NCBI GenBank assembly: GCA_032622095.1
Contig: CP136069.1
Coordinates: 47,716,194 to 47,780,193, forward strand
Direction: 5' to 3'
Origin: Siphonodentalium dalli
Taxonomy: Eukaryota > Mollusca > Scaphopoda > Gadilida > Siphonodentaliidae
Length of the DNA stretch: 64,000 bases
The notes under the pieces were generated by a model. That model was not told the DNA's origin. It searched no databases and saw only the letters and a list, made by a program, of their open reading frames with translations. Numbering within the stretch: the first letter of the stretch is position 1; the number at the start of each line of letters is the position of its first letter. The position numbers and the translations under genes were made by a program. This document shows, piece by piece, positions 1-12,420 of this stretch.

Positions 1-374
1 GCTATGACATGATAACAGCATAATTAAGTACAAACTAATCACGGCACGCAGTCCCGTAATGCCCTTACTGCGAGTAGCAAGCACGATTATCTCACAAACG
101 GACTCGTATAGTCGTCAATTCTGCGAAAAGGTATGTGGACCGTCCGTAGACAAATAGCTATTTGTATTTTGTAATAATTATCTGCATTAACATGTTGTCG
201 TTCAAATGTGAAAGGTGTATATTGGGTTTGTCGATACGAACGAGAGATGCACATCACCCGTCCTAGAATCCATTAATAAAAAAAGACTTACAATGTTGAT
301 TCAGAAACATACAGGGCTTGTTTTGTCAAGTATGATGATGTTTTTATTTTATAGTTTCGGTATCATGGTCCACA

Positions 375-477
375 GGCCCCTGGGGAAAATTACTAAAATA
401 CCAATATAGACTACACCAGTGACACTGTGTCACTGGTATAGTCTATATTGGCATTTTATTAATTTTCCCCAGGGGCC
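375..477. mobile_element. Palindromic MITE-like foldback
   Basis: Arms of about 50 bp, starting GGCCCCTGGGGAAAATTA and ending with its complement, meet with almost no loop near 426. Very few mismatches suggest recent origin or folding-driven correction. No flanking duplication identified. Confidence 0.8.
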
Positions 478-749
478 AGGGGGTCAGGAAAAGCATTTCC
501 GGACACTAGGCGCAAACAAAAATTGCCGCCCTCTCGGTATACCTACCACCCCCTAAATTTTATTGTTTCTGATTTTGGGATAGGGACCCACCCCTCCAAA
601 CTGCTTCAAATGACTATTTTACTCAGTTTTCCTCATCTTATCTAATCTATGTTCCGTATCATGATTATAGAAGCATTTCTATTTTGATTTACCAACAATA
701 CTGTAAAGTTTCAAAACAATTCTCCAATAAATGTGGGCTGCAGGGTGGG

Positions 750-1200
750 CTGATGGATTGGCATTTGAAATCCAAGATGGTTGCTGGTGGCCATGTTTGT
801 TTTAAACATATTTTGGTGGAAATAGGGAGGCTCCCATCTAGAGGTCACCTCGAAGATCCATATGAAGTTTGGTGACGATTGGATGAGAAATGTGATCTGT
901 AAGGTGTGCTAAAGGATTTGGTCATACAAGGAGTACAATCCAATTATGACCGCTGGTGGGGTTTTTTTTCGGGAATAAATGGTTGGCACCCATCGAGAGG
1001 TCACACCGATGATCCGTATGAATTTTGGTAATGATCGGATGAGGGATAAGGTATATAGGGGTGTGTTGATGGCTTTAGTGATGCAAAGAGTAAAATCCAA
1101 GATGGCTGCCAGCAGCCATATTTTTCATCGAAAATCATTCAAATTCGACAGCTCCCATCTAGAGGTGATCCTAGACCCATATACCGAATATCGATGACAT
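750..1200 (-). repeat. Diverged copies of the AAATCCAAGATGGC repeat family
   Basis: Three loose units contain AAATCCAAGATGG, CCAGCAGCCAT-like words and CATCTAGAGGTCAC. Reverse complemented, the third (1080-1190) matches the tandem array at 50361-51565, so the same family occurs in both orientations. Confidence 0.6.
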
Positions 1201-1842
1201 CGGTCAAAGTTAGTTTGAACACATTTGTTTTATTTTATTGTGGTTTTTTTGAATAGTCTATTTTTATTTGAATAGTTCAGTAAAGAGTAAAGAATCTATT
1301 ATTGTGTTGTGTTCTATCGGGTTGAATAAATAATTTTTAATAGAACTATTTAAATCTGAGCTTCCCATGTCAATGTGAATTGATATATCCTTTATGAACA
1401 CATTTAGCAAGCTGACCATTTTATTACCCATTGGTGACATCCATTATTATTAAGTGATGGTGAACTCAACCCCCCTACCAATAGTTAAGTGCATACCTAT
1501 TACATAATAGAAGCATTCTCAAGACTTTATATCCCATTATTTTTATGAAAAATGACTCTAGGAAAACAATTACGGAGCCAGGAAAAATTGCGTAAGCCGG
1601 GTTGTTGAACCACCCACCCACCCCCGCCAAGTGTTCGGAACAAAATTGCAGACCCCCCCCCCCCCCACTGCAGGGGTCTGTGTCATGGTCCAGGCGAACG
1701 TGATTTACTTCGTGTGATGCCAACGTCGTCAGATTCCGTCCGTCGTCAGACATTATGAGGGTGTGGAATGACTTTAAGAATATCACGTGGCCCAATGAGG
1801 GGAACGGTGTGCTTTTTCGTGAACAGGCGTGTAATACATAGA
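1201..1842. other. No gene seen
   Basis: AT-rich DNA with a run of 14 C at 1653-1666. The 124-codon minus-strand frame over it is a composition artefact. Confidence 0.6.
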
Positions 1843-2086
1843 ACGACACGAGTGTGATATAATGGGTGTGTTATACGACACGAGTGTGATATAATGGGTG
1901 TGTTATACGACACGAGTGTGATATAATGGGTGTGTTATACGACACGAGTGTGATATAATGGGTGTGTTATACGACACGAGTGTGATATAATGGGTGTGTT
2001 ATACGACACGAGTGTGATATAATGGGTGTGTTATACGACACGAGTGTGATATAATGGGTGTGTTATACGACACGAGTGTGATATAA
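1843..2086 (+). repeat. Perfect 32-bp tandem array (7.6 copies)
   Basis: Units starting ACGACACGAGTGTGATATAA recur at 1843, 1875, 1907, 1939, 1971, 2003, 2035 and partially 2067 with no differences that I can see. A diverged inverted relative of the last unit and its flank (GAACGAGAGGC) is at 31590-31632. Confidence 0.95.
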
Positions 2087-3239
2087 GCGGATGGACAGAA
2101 CGAGAGGCACGTCCTCGAGCTATTTGGGAATCAAAATGCTCAATTATGCACCGGCAGTGTCACCTACGAACTAGACCTGAACACATTTAATTAGCGTGGC
2201 TTCCCCTTTATCATGAACTGAATATAAGAAATTCCCGCCCAAATATTTGTCATTGTTCGCGAAAGCGCCATTCGCTACACTTCGATTGTACCACCCTCCC
2301 ACCCAAACTAAAGTTTATGTCAATGTTCTAGTTGGTTTAAACACTATCAATTTGACTAATTATTTTGCTGACTAAATCTCGATATCAAATTTCCTGGGTA
2401 TAATGTGTAGGTTGAGTGGATGTGAGAAAGATGTGTGGAAATTGGTTCACCAATGTATGTACATGTATTTAATTAGTTGGTTATTGTTTATCGAGTAAAC
2501 AACTTTTGATGCCAAAAATATGTCCTGTTATTAAATGACATAGGGTGTGGTAATTGAGCTATATCCTTCCCCGATGGCACACGTGGCGTATCGACAGATT
2601 AATTCGCACACGTCAATTGACTAATTAACATTAAATAATATGCCATGGAACATATACCAACTGAACCACCCGTGGTAAAACATACAGAGATCCTCTTTAT
2701 CAATGTGACACGTTAAATTAATTACCATGATGATATGCTTGTCTTTAAATGTTATATATTACCCAAACGAAGGTACTTTCCGTGATAGCATACACGTGTC
2801 TCTCCCATTACAGCATATTACATGTCGCATAGAATCGAAAACCCGATATACCCGGCGGGCTTAATCGATATATTCGCGCTAATCTCCCGGGTATATACGT
2901 TATATTACACACCCAGGTATAACCGTTATGCTTTTCCTATAGTGATTTACAATATATTACCTACCCTGGGTACTTTATGCTGGCTATTTAAATGGATTGA
3001 TTGCATTGAACATGAATGTTAGCTGACATTCGTAGTGGGAATACTTTCTGTTGGACGGACAATAAAGATGTCAGTACTGGAACCTTGTACAAAATTATAA
3101 TAAACAATATAAATACAAATGGTGGACACCATTCGGTACCCAATATTGGCAAGATCGCTGTAGTGTTGAATTGCTGACATAACTGCACTGAGTGGGGTTA
3201 ACTGCAGCTGAATACACTCAAAAAGAACACAACATGTGT
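2087..3239. other. No gene seen
   Basis: AT-rich unique-looking sequence without recognisable domain or repeat. Confidence 0.6.
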
Positions 3240-3420
3240 TGAATATAACTAAATTTTAGTCAGACTATAACCCAACCGAATCCGACTAAACGTTGGATTA
3301 CATCTGCTAACTAAACTAGTTGGGTTAAAAAAAAAGTAACCAAACACTGGGTTATGGTAACCCAACTGTGAAACCAAAATTTGGGTTAAATTAACCAAAT
3401 AGTGGTCATTGAAGTAACTA
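3240..3420 (+). repeat. Interspersed AACCCAA-rich repeat, copy A
   Basis: Shares its order of words (TTTAGTCAGACTATAACCCA, AATCCGACTAAACGTT, AACTAGTTGGGTT) with 8840-8990. The LINE sits immediately downstream, and related sequence resumes at 7740, so the LINE may have landed inside this copy. Confidence 0.55.
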
Positions 3421-3746
3421 AGCATGGGATAAGAGAAAACCTATGTCAATATAAATTTTTATTTCATCTCAATGAATCAGTTTTGGCCATATAATCTGAC
3501 ATTCTAGTAAATAATTATGGTTTCCTAAAAATAAGTCCGATGAATAGATTCATTTCGGACCTTAGCATCTGAATAGAGAAGAGATATTGTTCTAAACCAG
3601 ATTTCGAACCTAGTATGTAATATGCAAGTCCGAAACGAGGTGTAACATATAATGACTCCCTTTTCGGGAATAAATTAACAACCTAAAACTAATACATGTA
3701 CAAAAGACACAAGCAATACTACAACTATAGAATTCCGAAATAACAG
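3421..3746 (+). mobile_element. Probable LINE 5' region upstream of its first ATG
   Basis: AT-rich, no gene. It lies between the AACCCA-rich repeat that ends near 3420 and the LINE start codon, and is presumably its 5' UTR. The exact 5' end and a target-site duplication could not be found by eye. Confidence 0.4.
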
Positions 3747-6700
3747 ATGCCTTCACCGTGTATTTATTTGAGTTTGATACCAAAAAAGAGAAGAAAATAT
3801 TACAAAGAGAGCTCACGTCCAACAAATCTTTATGCAGGGCATAATGTGCGATTAGTCAAAGACAAACTGTATATCAACAACAGACTGTATGAACCACTTG
3901 AAGATATACATGTAGACGAGGATGAGACAGAGGTCAAGGTTGTTACAGATGGTCAGAGTGACAGGCATCAGAAAGGCAAGAGACGACGAGTTAATTCAAC
4001 GCCATAGGACAGGTCGGGGAACCAGCAAAAATGTTGTGTATCTAATAATGTTAATATTTTGTCATTGAATGTTTGTGGTTTGGCCAGCAGACTAGTATGC
4101 CCAGAATTTTGCAATTTTATTAATAAATATGACATAATTGGATTTGGTGAAACAAAAACTGATGATGCTGATAATCTTGTATTACCAAATTTTACTTCCT
4201 ACTTTAAAAACAGAAAGTCATTAAGTAACGTTAGATCTGGTGGAATATCACTCTTTATAAGAGACACACTGACAAAATTTGTAAATGTAATTAAATCTGA
4301 TAGCAAGCACGTATTGTGGTGTCGGATTTCGAAATTTGTATTATCTACAAACGAAGATGTAATACTTGGTACTGTATATATTCCCCCAGAAAGTAGCAAG
4401 TATGCCTCAGATGAAGCCTTTGTTGAAATAGAATCAGAAATGATAGATAGATTCCCCAATTCCAACCTTATATGCTTAATGGGAGATTTTAATTCTCGAA
4501 GCGGTATACTCCCTGAATTTACACCTCCTGAAATTAACCATCTGGTCCCAGTTGACACCACACAATATATTACTAACATATCCCAACTATTTATGGACAC
4601 AAGATCCAGTTTGGATCACACAATCAACCGTTATGGTAGAAAGCTCATTGAAATGTGTGCAAATAAAGGTATTTTTATCGTAAATGGACGACTTGGGGCT
4701 GACAAAAATATTGGTAAGACAACAAGTAACAATGTAAGTGTGATTGACTATGTGATTGCCACGCCTCAATTGTTTGATTATATATGTCAATTTGATGTAC
4801 TAGATTTTTCCGCTGTTTATTCAGATGTGCATTCACCCGTTACAGTTACACTTGGTGTCTCGCCAGTGACGAGTGCAGTGAGCGCTACTCGGAATGTGAC
4901 AAGTGCTGATCACAACAATAATCGACCAATCAGATGGCTATCGGATAAACGCGACAGTTTTGTAAACAACTTGGATAAAGATAAAATAAACAGTCTAATT
5001 GATATTCTACACACTTATTCTGATCAACCGGACATATTTGATAAAGATGCTGCTACAACTGTCTCCGAAAACGTTTGCACTCTCTTCAGTTGTGCAGCAA
5101 ACAGAACTTTTGGTGCACAAAATAAATCGAATGATAGAACGAAAAATAATAAACCATGGTTTAACGGTGAATGCGCGAAAGCTAGGCGCGATTTAAAAAA
5201 GGCCCAACGTGACTTCCACAAAGACAGTTCTCAATATTTTAAAGTCGAACTCACTAAGAAATGTAAAATTTATAGAAAAACTTTGAGAAAAAATGTCGCT
5301 CTTTATAAAAACAATATTGCAAACCGACTTCGACAGGTTCAAACTGATGACATTTCTGAATACTGGAAAATCTTAAACTCAAATGTAGAACGTACGCCAA
5401 CACAAGTACCACTCGAGGAAATGTATGACTATCTCAAGAAAAACTCGTCTGAAAATAATCTACAAGATTGCGCAGACATTGAATTACCCATGATAGATTT
5501 GTATAACGATACATTAGATAAACCCATAACTGAGCATGAAATAATTAATGCCGTTCGTGGCCTTAAAGGGAATAAAAGTAGTGGAATTGACAAAATAAAA
5601 TACGAACATATCAAATCGACTATCGACGATATGTTACCAGTATATGTACTTTTATTCAATATTATACTTGAAAGTGGTATTATGCCAGAACAGTGGTTAA
5701 CCGGCATTGTAGTACCTGTCTATAAAAAGAAAGGCGACTTATTATGTCCAGAAAATTATCGTCCTATAACTATAATGAGTTGCCTTGGCAAGCTCTTCAC
5801 CAAAATTATTAACTCTAGATTAACTGCGTACGCGGATGAAATATGCTTACTCCAAAGTAATCAAGCTGGATTTAGAAAAGGCTTTTCTACATCTGATAAC
5901 ATTGTTGCATTACATTTTTTGTGTTCAATAATGGAGCAATGCGAAATGAAATTCTTTTGTGCCTTCATTGATTTTAAACAGGCATTTGACACTGTATGGC
6001 ATACTGGCCTATGGCAAAAATTGTTGACGTCTGGTATCAACGGAAGATGTTTCAGACTTATTAAAAACATGTACAGCAGTGTCAAATCCCTGGTTAGAAT
6101 CAATGGCGACACATCAGATACTTACAGAACGTACTCTGGAGTGCTCCAGGGTGAAAATTTATCATCTTTTTTATTTTCGATCTACCTCAATGATTTAGAG
6201 AGTTTCTTTGAAACTAATAATGTCCCAGGCCTACACCGATTGCAAACGATAATTACTGATGAACTTAAAACGTATGTAAAACTTTATTTAATGCTTTATG
6301 CTGATGATACTGTAATATTTGCAGAAAGTACAAATGATATGAAAAAATATTTGAGCATTTTTGACGACTATTGTTCATTTTGGAAATTACATGTCAATAC
6401 GTCGAAAACAAAGATTATGGTATTCGGAAAAGGGCGTACCCCAAGACGTAAGTTATACATTAATGGAACACATATTGAATATGTCACTCATTACAAATAT
6501 CTTGGAATTATTTTTACTAAATTAAACACGTTTTCCAAAGCAAAAAATGATCTGATTACAAGAGCTACCCGATCTATGTATGGTCTTATCCATAAAATAC
6601 GCCAATTTTCCTTGCCATTCGAATGTCAGTTAGACATGTTCAATAAAACTGTCAAACCTATTCTACTATATGGGACAGAAACATGGGGTTATGGATGTCT

Positions 6701-7478
6701 AGAATCCCTAGAAAAATTACAATTAATTTTTTTTAAATTTATCCTAAATGTAAAAACAAGTACAACATCGCTAATGGTATATGGCGAGACAGGAATGTTC
6801 CCATTAGAGCTGGATGTAAAATGTCGAATGGTATCATAATGGGCAAAATTAGTTAATTGTAATGATAGCAGAATGAGTAGGATGATGTACTCCCTTCTGT
6901 TAAAATGGTATAGAAATGGTGAATATAAGCATCCATGGCTATCATATATCCATAAAATTCTAATTGAATCGGGGCTACCGTCTCTATGGTGGGACCAGGA
7001 TAATATTACCATTGATGTTGTAAATATGAATAATATTGTCCAACAAACACTGAAGGACCAATACGTACTGCAATGGAAAATTAATATGGAACAATCAAGT
7101 AAATGTATCACATACACAAAATTGAAAACAATATTTGGCCTTGAAGACTATCTGAAAATTTTGAATCGCAAGGATGCAATTATCCTTACTAGATTTCGAA
7201 TGTCCAATCACAGACTTCCCATTGAAACTGGATCATGGAATGATACCAATCGGAAAGATAGAGTATGTACGAGATGTAATACAGGGTTACTTGGAGATGA
7301 ATATCATTGTATTTTACAATGCTCTTCGCTTGATTATCTGAGAAAAAAATATATTCCCAAATTCTTTCGAAATTATCCGAATTTAGTTAATTTTACTAAA
7401 TTGTTTAACTCCAAAAATAAGAATATATTGATTAAACTCTCCACATTTATACAAAACGCAAGAGTTAATTACGAATAA
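3747..7478 (+). pseudogene. APE-type non-LTR retrotransposon (LINE) polyprotein, two in-frame stops
   Basis: One continuous frame from ATG 3747 to the stop at 7478, interrupted only by TAG 4005-4007 and TAA 6837-6839. Segments: an N-terminal basic/acidic 86-residue part ending KGKRRRVNSTP; an APE endonuclease starting SLNVCGL (4059 on), with GET, GDFN (4482) and a terminal SDVHSPV; reverse transcriptase with FIDFKQAFDTVWH, a GVLQGENLSS variant of the usual QG motif, and YADD (6297-6308); and a C-terminal CxxC...H...C knuckle in RVCTRCNTG...DEYHCILQC. No RNase H is seen. 3' UTR, AATAAA and an ATTTG-repeat tail follow. The clade is not assigned with certainty. Copying activity of this copy is unlikely because of the stops. 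Confidence 0.9.
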
Positions 7479-7731
7479 TGCATGATATCTGCACTCAGTC
7501 ACGATATCTCCCAACAGTTTCGAGGAGATAGCGCGATTTAGTGATGCATGTCATCAAACAACATTGTGATGCCCTATAATATAATATAAATAGCTCCCCC
7601 CCCCCACACTGAAAAACCCTTTTCCACTGTTGCACACCATGTATTGTATTGTATAATTATGTATTATCTGCTCATAATATCATGTAACATGATTTAATTG
7701 AGAAATAAACATTTGATTTGATTTGATTTGA
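7479..7731 (+). mobile_element. LINE 3' UTR with polyadenylation signal and ATTTG-repeat tail
   Basis: Follows the LINE stop directly. It includes a run of 10 C (7596-7605), AATAAA at 7704-7709 and four ATTTG-type units at about 7710-7731. A short tandem repeat instead of poly(A) at the 3' end is common in several non-LTR clades. Confidence 0.75.
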
Positions 7732-7773
7732 TCAAGGGGCGAAACTGAAAACCAATGATATTTAGACTAAACG

Positions 7774-7851
7774 AATCTAACCCAACAATCTAACCCAACA
7801 ATCTAACCACCAACAATCTAACCCAACAATCTAACCCAACAATTGAACCCA
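7774..7851 (+). repeat. 13-bp AATCTAACCCAAC tandem repeat
   Basis: Five units, one with a 3-bp insertion, directly after the LINE tail and within AACCCAA-rich sequence. Confidence 0.85.
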
Positions 7852-8639
7852 TTTTCTAGAATTTGACCTAAACATTAACCCAACTTTGGATAACTCAACA
7901 ATTTTGACTAAACTTTGTTTGGTGTGATATCGATTTAAACGTGTTGTGTACATTGATTTTGATGGTGGTGGTGGTGGTGGTGGTGGTAGAATACCCATCC
8001 GTTATCTGTTGGAGCACCGGCCCTGTGTATACAATCGTCTATTAGTTTCATATCGTAGCGTAATCATGTTCTACTGGATTACGTTATGAACATGTCCCCC
8101 TCCTTCGTGAATTCAAGATGGCCGTCTGAGTTCGAACATAAGGCAATCTCTGAGATTAAATACGACATGTAATTTTTGGGCTGACTTTTGTGCCGTGCCA
8201 TCCCCTGAGTTTGGTATTTCGTATGCGTTTCGACGATGTGTAAAAATGGTGTTTGCTAGTTGCCCGTTATTTAGTTAAATGTTAAGCTTTAAAATGTTAT
8301 TTCAATTGGTAAAACACTTGTCCGGTGATATGGGAATGATTCAATCACACTGGGGTGATACTTTAACGAAATGACGGACAACTATAGTTACTTTTATGGA
8401 CAAAATCAATAGGAAATTCGGAAATGTCAAAAACATAAGCAAGTTGATATGTCTTGATTGATAGATAAGCTGACTTGGTGGGACCCCCCCCCCCAAAAAA
8501 AATCGGTGTTGAGCTACACACCGCTATATATTTCTTTGTACAGAACCGTGCCGTGTTATGCGATGGACAATCAACAAGTCTCCAGAACAAAAATTGAACC
8601 CACCCCTAATATTACTTCTATAGAATTAAAGTAATATTG
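7852..8639. other. No gene seen
   Basis: Contains the GGT run and an 11-C run (8484-8494); no coding signal. Confidence 0.6.
7964..7989 (+). repeat. GGT trinucleotide microsatellite
   Basis: About eight consecutive GGT units in non-coding DNA. Confidence 0.9.
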
Positions 8640-9120
8640 GGGTTGGGTCAAAAAAAAATCTGGGCACGTGTGGGACACGGCGTGAAAATACGTATGCCCG
8701 TGCATATACCCGCGGCGTAGGAGTAATAAATTCATATTCAATATAATTAACATGTTGTTCATAGAGCACATGAGCGTATTTTGCTCTATAACGCGAACGT
8801 CCATCTAAACCTCCCTATTATACATAGTTACACTAAAATAATTGGGTTGAATAAATCTAAAGTTTAGACAAACTGTAACCCAATGTTTAGTCAATCGAAT
8901 CCGACTCAGCGTTTGGTTAGAGCTGTTAACTATATATAAACTAGTTGGATAAACCAACAATTTTCACAAAACTTTATTTTGGGTGTATACCCGTAAACAT
9001 GAACGGTTATCTAAACATCCATATTATACATGTATTCGCGTGCAGCACCGTTCCATCTTAATATGTTGATATTCATTATATATAATGATGTGCGTCGTGT
9101 TGACGACATGCCAATGCGGG
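8640..9120 (+). repeat. Degenerate long repeat units flanking the 71-bp array (left side)
   Basis: Contains the same sequence modules as 10740-10850 and 11640-12420: a TCTAAACCTCC-ATATTAT module, a GTGATCGATATT-like module and a TCGTGTTGACGACATGCCAA module. Units are roughly 140-170 bp and well diverged. Confidence 0.55.
8840..8990 (+). repeat. Interspersed AACCCAA-rich repeat, copy B
   Basis: Parallel to 3240-3420 in word order, with moderate divergence. Confidence 0.55.
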
Positions 9121-10735
9121 ATATGTCTGACGCTCTATATACCGGTACACGTTAATATTAACAACTATTTAAACCTCTCTATTAATCTTGCTCATACATG
9201 TCTGGCCCGCTATATATACATGTTCATATTAACAACTATTTAAACCTCTCTATTAATCGTGCTCATACATGTCTGACCCGCTATATATACATGTTCATAT
9301 TAACAACTATTTAAATCTCTCTATTAATCTTGCTCATACATGTCTGACCCGCTATATATACATGTTCATATTAACAACTATTTAAACCTCTCTATTAATC
9401 GTGCTCATACATGTCTGACCCGCTATATATACATGTTCATATTAACAACTATTTAAACCTCTCTATTAATCTTGCTCATACATGTCTGACCCGCTATATA
9501 TACACGTTAATATTAACAACTATTTAAACCTCTCTATTAATCTTGCTCATACATGTCTGACCCGCTCTATATACACGTTAATATTAACAACTATTTAAAC
9601 CTCTCTATTAATCGTGCTCATACATCTCTGACCCGCTATATATACACGTTAATATTAACAACTATTTAAACCTCTCTATTAATCGTGCTCATACATGTCT
9701 GACCCGCTATATATACATGTTCATATTAACAACTATTTAAACCTCTCTATTAATCGTGCTCATACATGTCTGACCCGCTATATATACACGTTAATATTAA
9801 CAACTATTTAAACCTCTCTATTAATCTTGCTCATACACGTCTGACCCGCTATATATACACGTTAATATTAACAACTATTTAAACCTCTCTATTAATCTTG
9901 CTCATACATGTCTGACCCGCTATATATACACGTTAATATTAGCAACTATTTAAACCTCTCTATTAATCTTGCTCATACATGTCTGACCCGCTATATATAC
10001 ATGTTCATATTAACAACTATTTAAACCTCTCTATTAATCGTGCTCATACATGTCTGACCCGCTATATATATACATGTTCATATTAACAACTATTTAAACC
10101 TCTCTATTAATCTTGCTCATACATGTCTGACCCGCTATATATACACGTTAATATTAACAACTATTTAAACCTCTCTATTAATCTTGCTCATACATGTCTG
10201 ACCCGCTATATATACACGTTAATATTAACAACTATTTAAACCTCTCTATTAATCTTGCTCATACATGTCTGACCCGCTATATATACACGTTAATATTAAC
10301 AACTATTTAAACCTCTATATTAATCTTGCTCATACATGTCTGACCCGCTATATATACATGTTAATATTAACAACTAGCTAAACCTCTCTATTAATCTTGC
10401 TCGTACATGTCTGACCCGCTATATATACACGTTAATATTAACAACTATTTAAACCTCTCTATTAATCTTGCTCGTACATGTCTGACCCGCTATATATACA
10501 TGTTCATATTAACAACTATTTAAACCTCTCTATTAATCGTGCTCATACATGTCTGACCCGCTATATATACACGTTAATATTAACAACTATTTAAACCTCT
10601 CTATTAATCTTGCTCGTACATGTCTGACCCGCTATATATACACGTTAATATTAACAACTATTTAAACCTCTCTATTAATCTTGCTCGTACATGTCTGACC
10701 CGCTATACATGTTCATATTAACAACTAGCTAAACG
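9120..10735 (+). repeat. 71-bp satellite array, about 22 units
   Basis: The word AACAACTATTTAAACCTCTC recurs every 71 bp from 9160 to 10720, with one 2-bp insertion (about 10065) and a short deletion in the last unit. Two two-state sites vary: ATGTTCATATT against ACGTTAATATT, and AATCTTGCTC against AATCGTGCTC. The edge units are the most diverged. Confidence 0.95.
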
Positions 10736-10850
10736 TCTCAGTTAGTCTTGCGTAGAGCACTATTTCATGCTATCTGAAAGATAGACAGCGGATCGCATGC
10801 TTTTTGTCGTGTTCACGTCATTCTATATTACGGCATAATTATGACCTTTT
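10736..10850 (+). repeat. Second half of the parental long unit, right edge of satellite
   Basis: Directly after the last 71-bp unit the sequence continues with GGATCGCATGC, TTGTCGTGTTCACG and ACGGCATAATTATG, modules absent from the 71-bp units but present in the degenerate units on both sides. Confidence 0.6.
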
Positions 10851-10978
10851 TACTTTTGTTTAAATATAATTGATTGTAAAATATTATTACAAGAGGGATC
10901 GGGGCACACATTTTTGACAAGATACATCCGCTCCTTTCCCAGTATTCGTGATTACCGCAGTCAGACATTCAGCTATTA

Positions 10979-11114
10979 CTCACTAGTGAGAGATACGAAA
11001 ATGTATAATGAATTTTTCAATGATATTATAGGGTTTCATGTGAAATATCACATAAAACCCCTATAATATCATTGACAAAATTCATTAGATATATTCTTAT
11101 CTCTCACTAGTGAG
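10979..11114. mobile_element. Foldback MITE with CTCACTAGTGAG ends
   Basis: Inverted arms of about 60 bp start with the self-palindromic CTCACTAGTGAG and meet near 11045. They differ by a few substitutions. No coding capacity. Confidence 0.8.
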
Positions 11115-11499
11115 AAATCGACGCGTGCTTCCCGGGATCCCGGCATCGCGCCAAGTAAATTACCCCACGGATTAATACTATTTAGAGAAGCCGCGCTTGA
11201 CACCAATTCCAGACATTGCAAAATTATTCCTTTGTTCATTAAAGTTCAAATATTGCCCAACTTCGTTGCACTAACGAAAATAGGCACAAAAACAAAGAGT
11301 CAAATTGGGGGACTATATGTTTCGTCGCAAGGCATATAGCGCGCAATACTGTCGTTTACGGTTGTGAATCGTCTCATCATTGGAACGCCGTGCACGTATG
11401 CATTTTATATGCATTTTTCAGTTTCTTTTACAGATTTTGATTTGTTAAAAAGGCATAAAGCTATAGTTTTTTCATGTGATATACAAGATCTTCAACTCG

Positions 11500-11630
11500 T
11501 TAAGTTGGGATATAATATTTTATGAAACTTATTTGATAAATTTGACTCACAGCTCGTCTACGACCCGTTGTGAATCAAATTTATCAAACTAGTTTCATAA
11601 AATCTTATATCCCTACATAACTCATTGGAG
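11500..11630. mobile_element. Foldback MITE
   Basis: Core arms GGGATATAATATTTTATGAA (from 11517) and its complement (to 11613), about 45 bp each, around a 15-bp centre; weaker pairing extends outward. Confidence 0.75.
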
Positions 11631-11639
11631 TCCTCTATA

Positions 11640-12420
11640 TATTTAATTACACTCGCTGTATCTAAATGTTCACTGTGACGAATAGCAAAACCTCCTTATT
11701 ATTATTGCGTGTTATGTGATCGATATTCACTATAGACAGCTTGATATGTGTCGTGTTCACGACATGCTAATACGGTATAATTATACTCCATCCGCTGCAT
11801 GTATATATACCTGTTCACAGTGACGAATAGCTAAACCTCCATATTATTATTGTGTTATGTGATCGGTATGCACTATATATATTGATGTTTGTCGTGTTAA
11901 CACTATGTTAATACAGTATAATTATGCTTCATCCGTGCATATATACATACACTTTTACAATATCGAATAGCTAAACCTAGCTCCATATTATTCTTTGGTG
12001 CTGTGTGATTGATATTCACCATATGGCATACTGTTTGTCCTGTCCGAGGCATGATAATGCACCATATGCCCCACCACTGTGCATTCAAATGCCTCTATTG
12101 TATACCCATCCCCATTAACACGAACTACTATTTATTATAGCTGAACCTCCCTACTACGTGTGCGTGCCGTGTGATCGATATTGGCTAGATCCCAAGCTGT
12201 TTGTCGTGTCACCGGCATGCCAATACATGCTATACAGAGTGTGCCCCGCCAGTTATATACAATCATTTGACTCTGGTCTACCCGTTCCCGTTAAAACGCA
12301 CGACTAGCTGAACCGCTCTATCATATTTGCGTGCATGTGATCGATATTGGCTAGATCGCATGCTGTTTGTCGTGTACAGGCTATACGGAATATGCCCCAC
12401 CCGCTATACAATCAATTGCC
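11640..12420 (+). repeat. Degenerate 137-170-bp tandem units related to the 71-bp satellite
   Basis: TAGCTAAACCTCC-like words occur near 11690, 11827, 11967, 12138 and 12307, each followed by GTGATCGATATT and TTTGTCGTGT modules. This looks like the older parental array. Short reading frames here are not genes. Confidence 0.65.

Noticed and set aside
1475-1849. 124-codon minus-strand frame
   Set aside because: Depends on the poly-C run (encoding Gly) and ends at the 32-bp repeat; no coding features.
9120-10735. CRISPR-like array
   Set aside because: Regular 71-bp periodicity has no unique spacers; whole units are repeated, and the context is a eukaryotic intergenic region.
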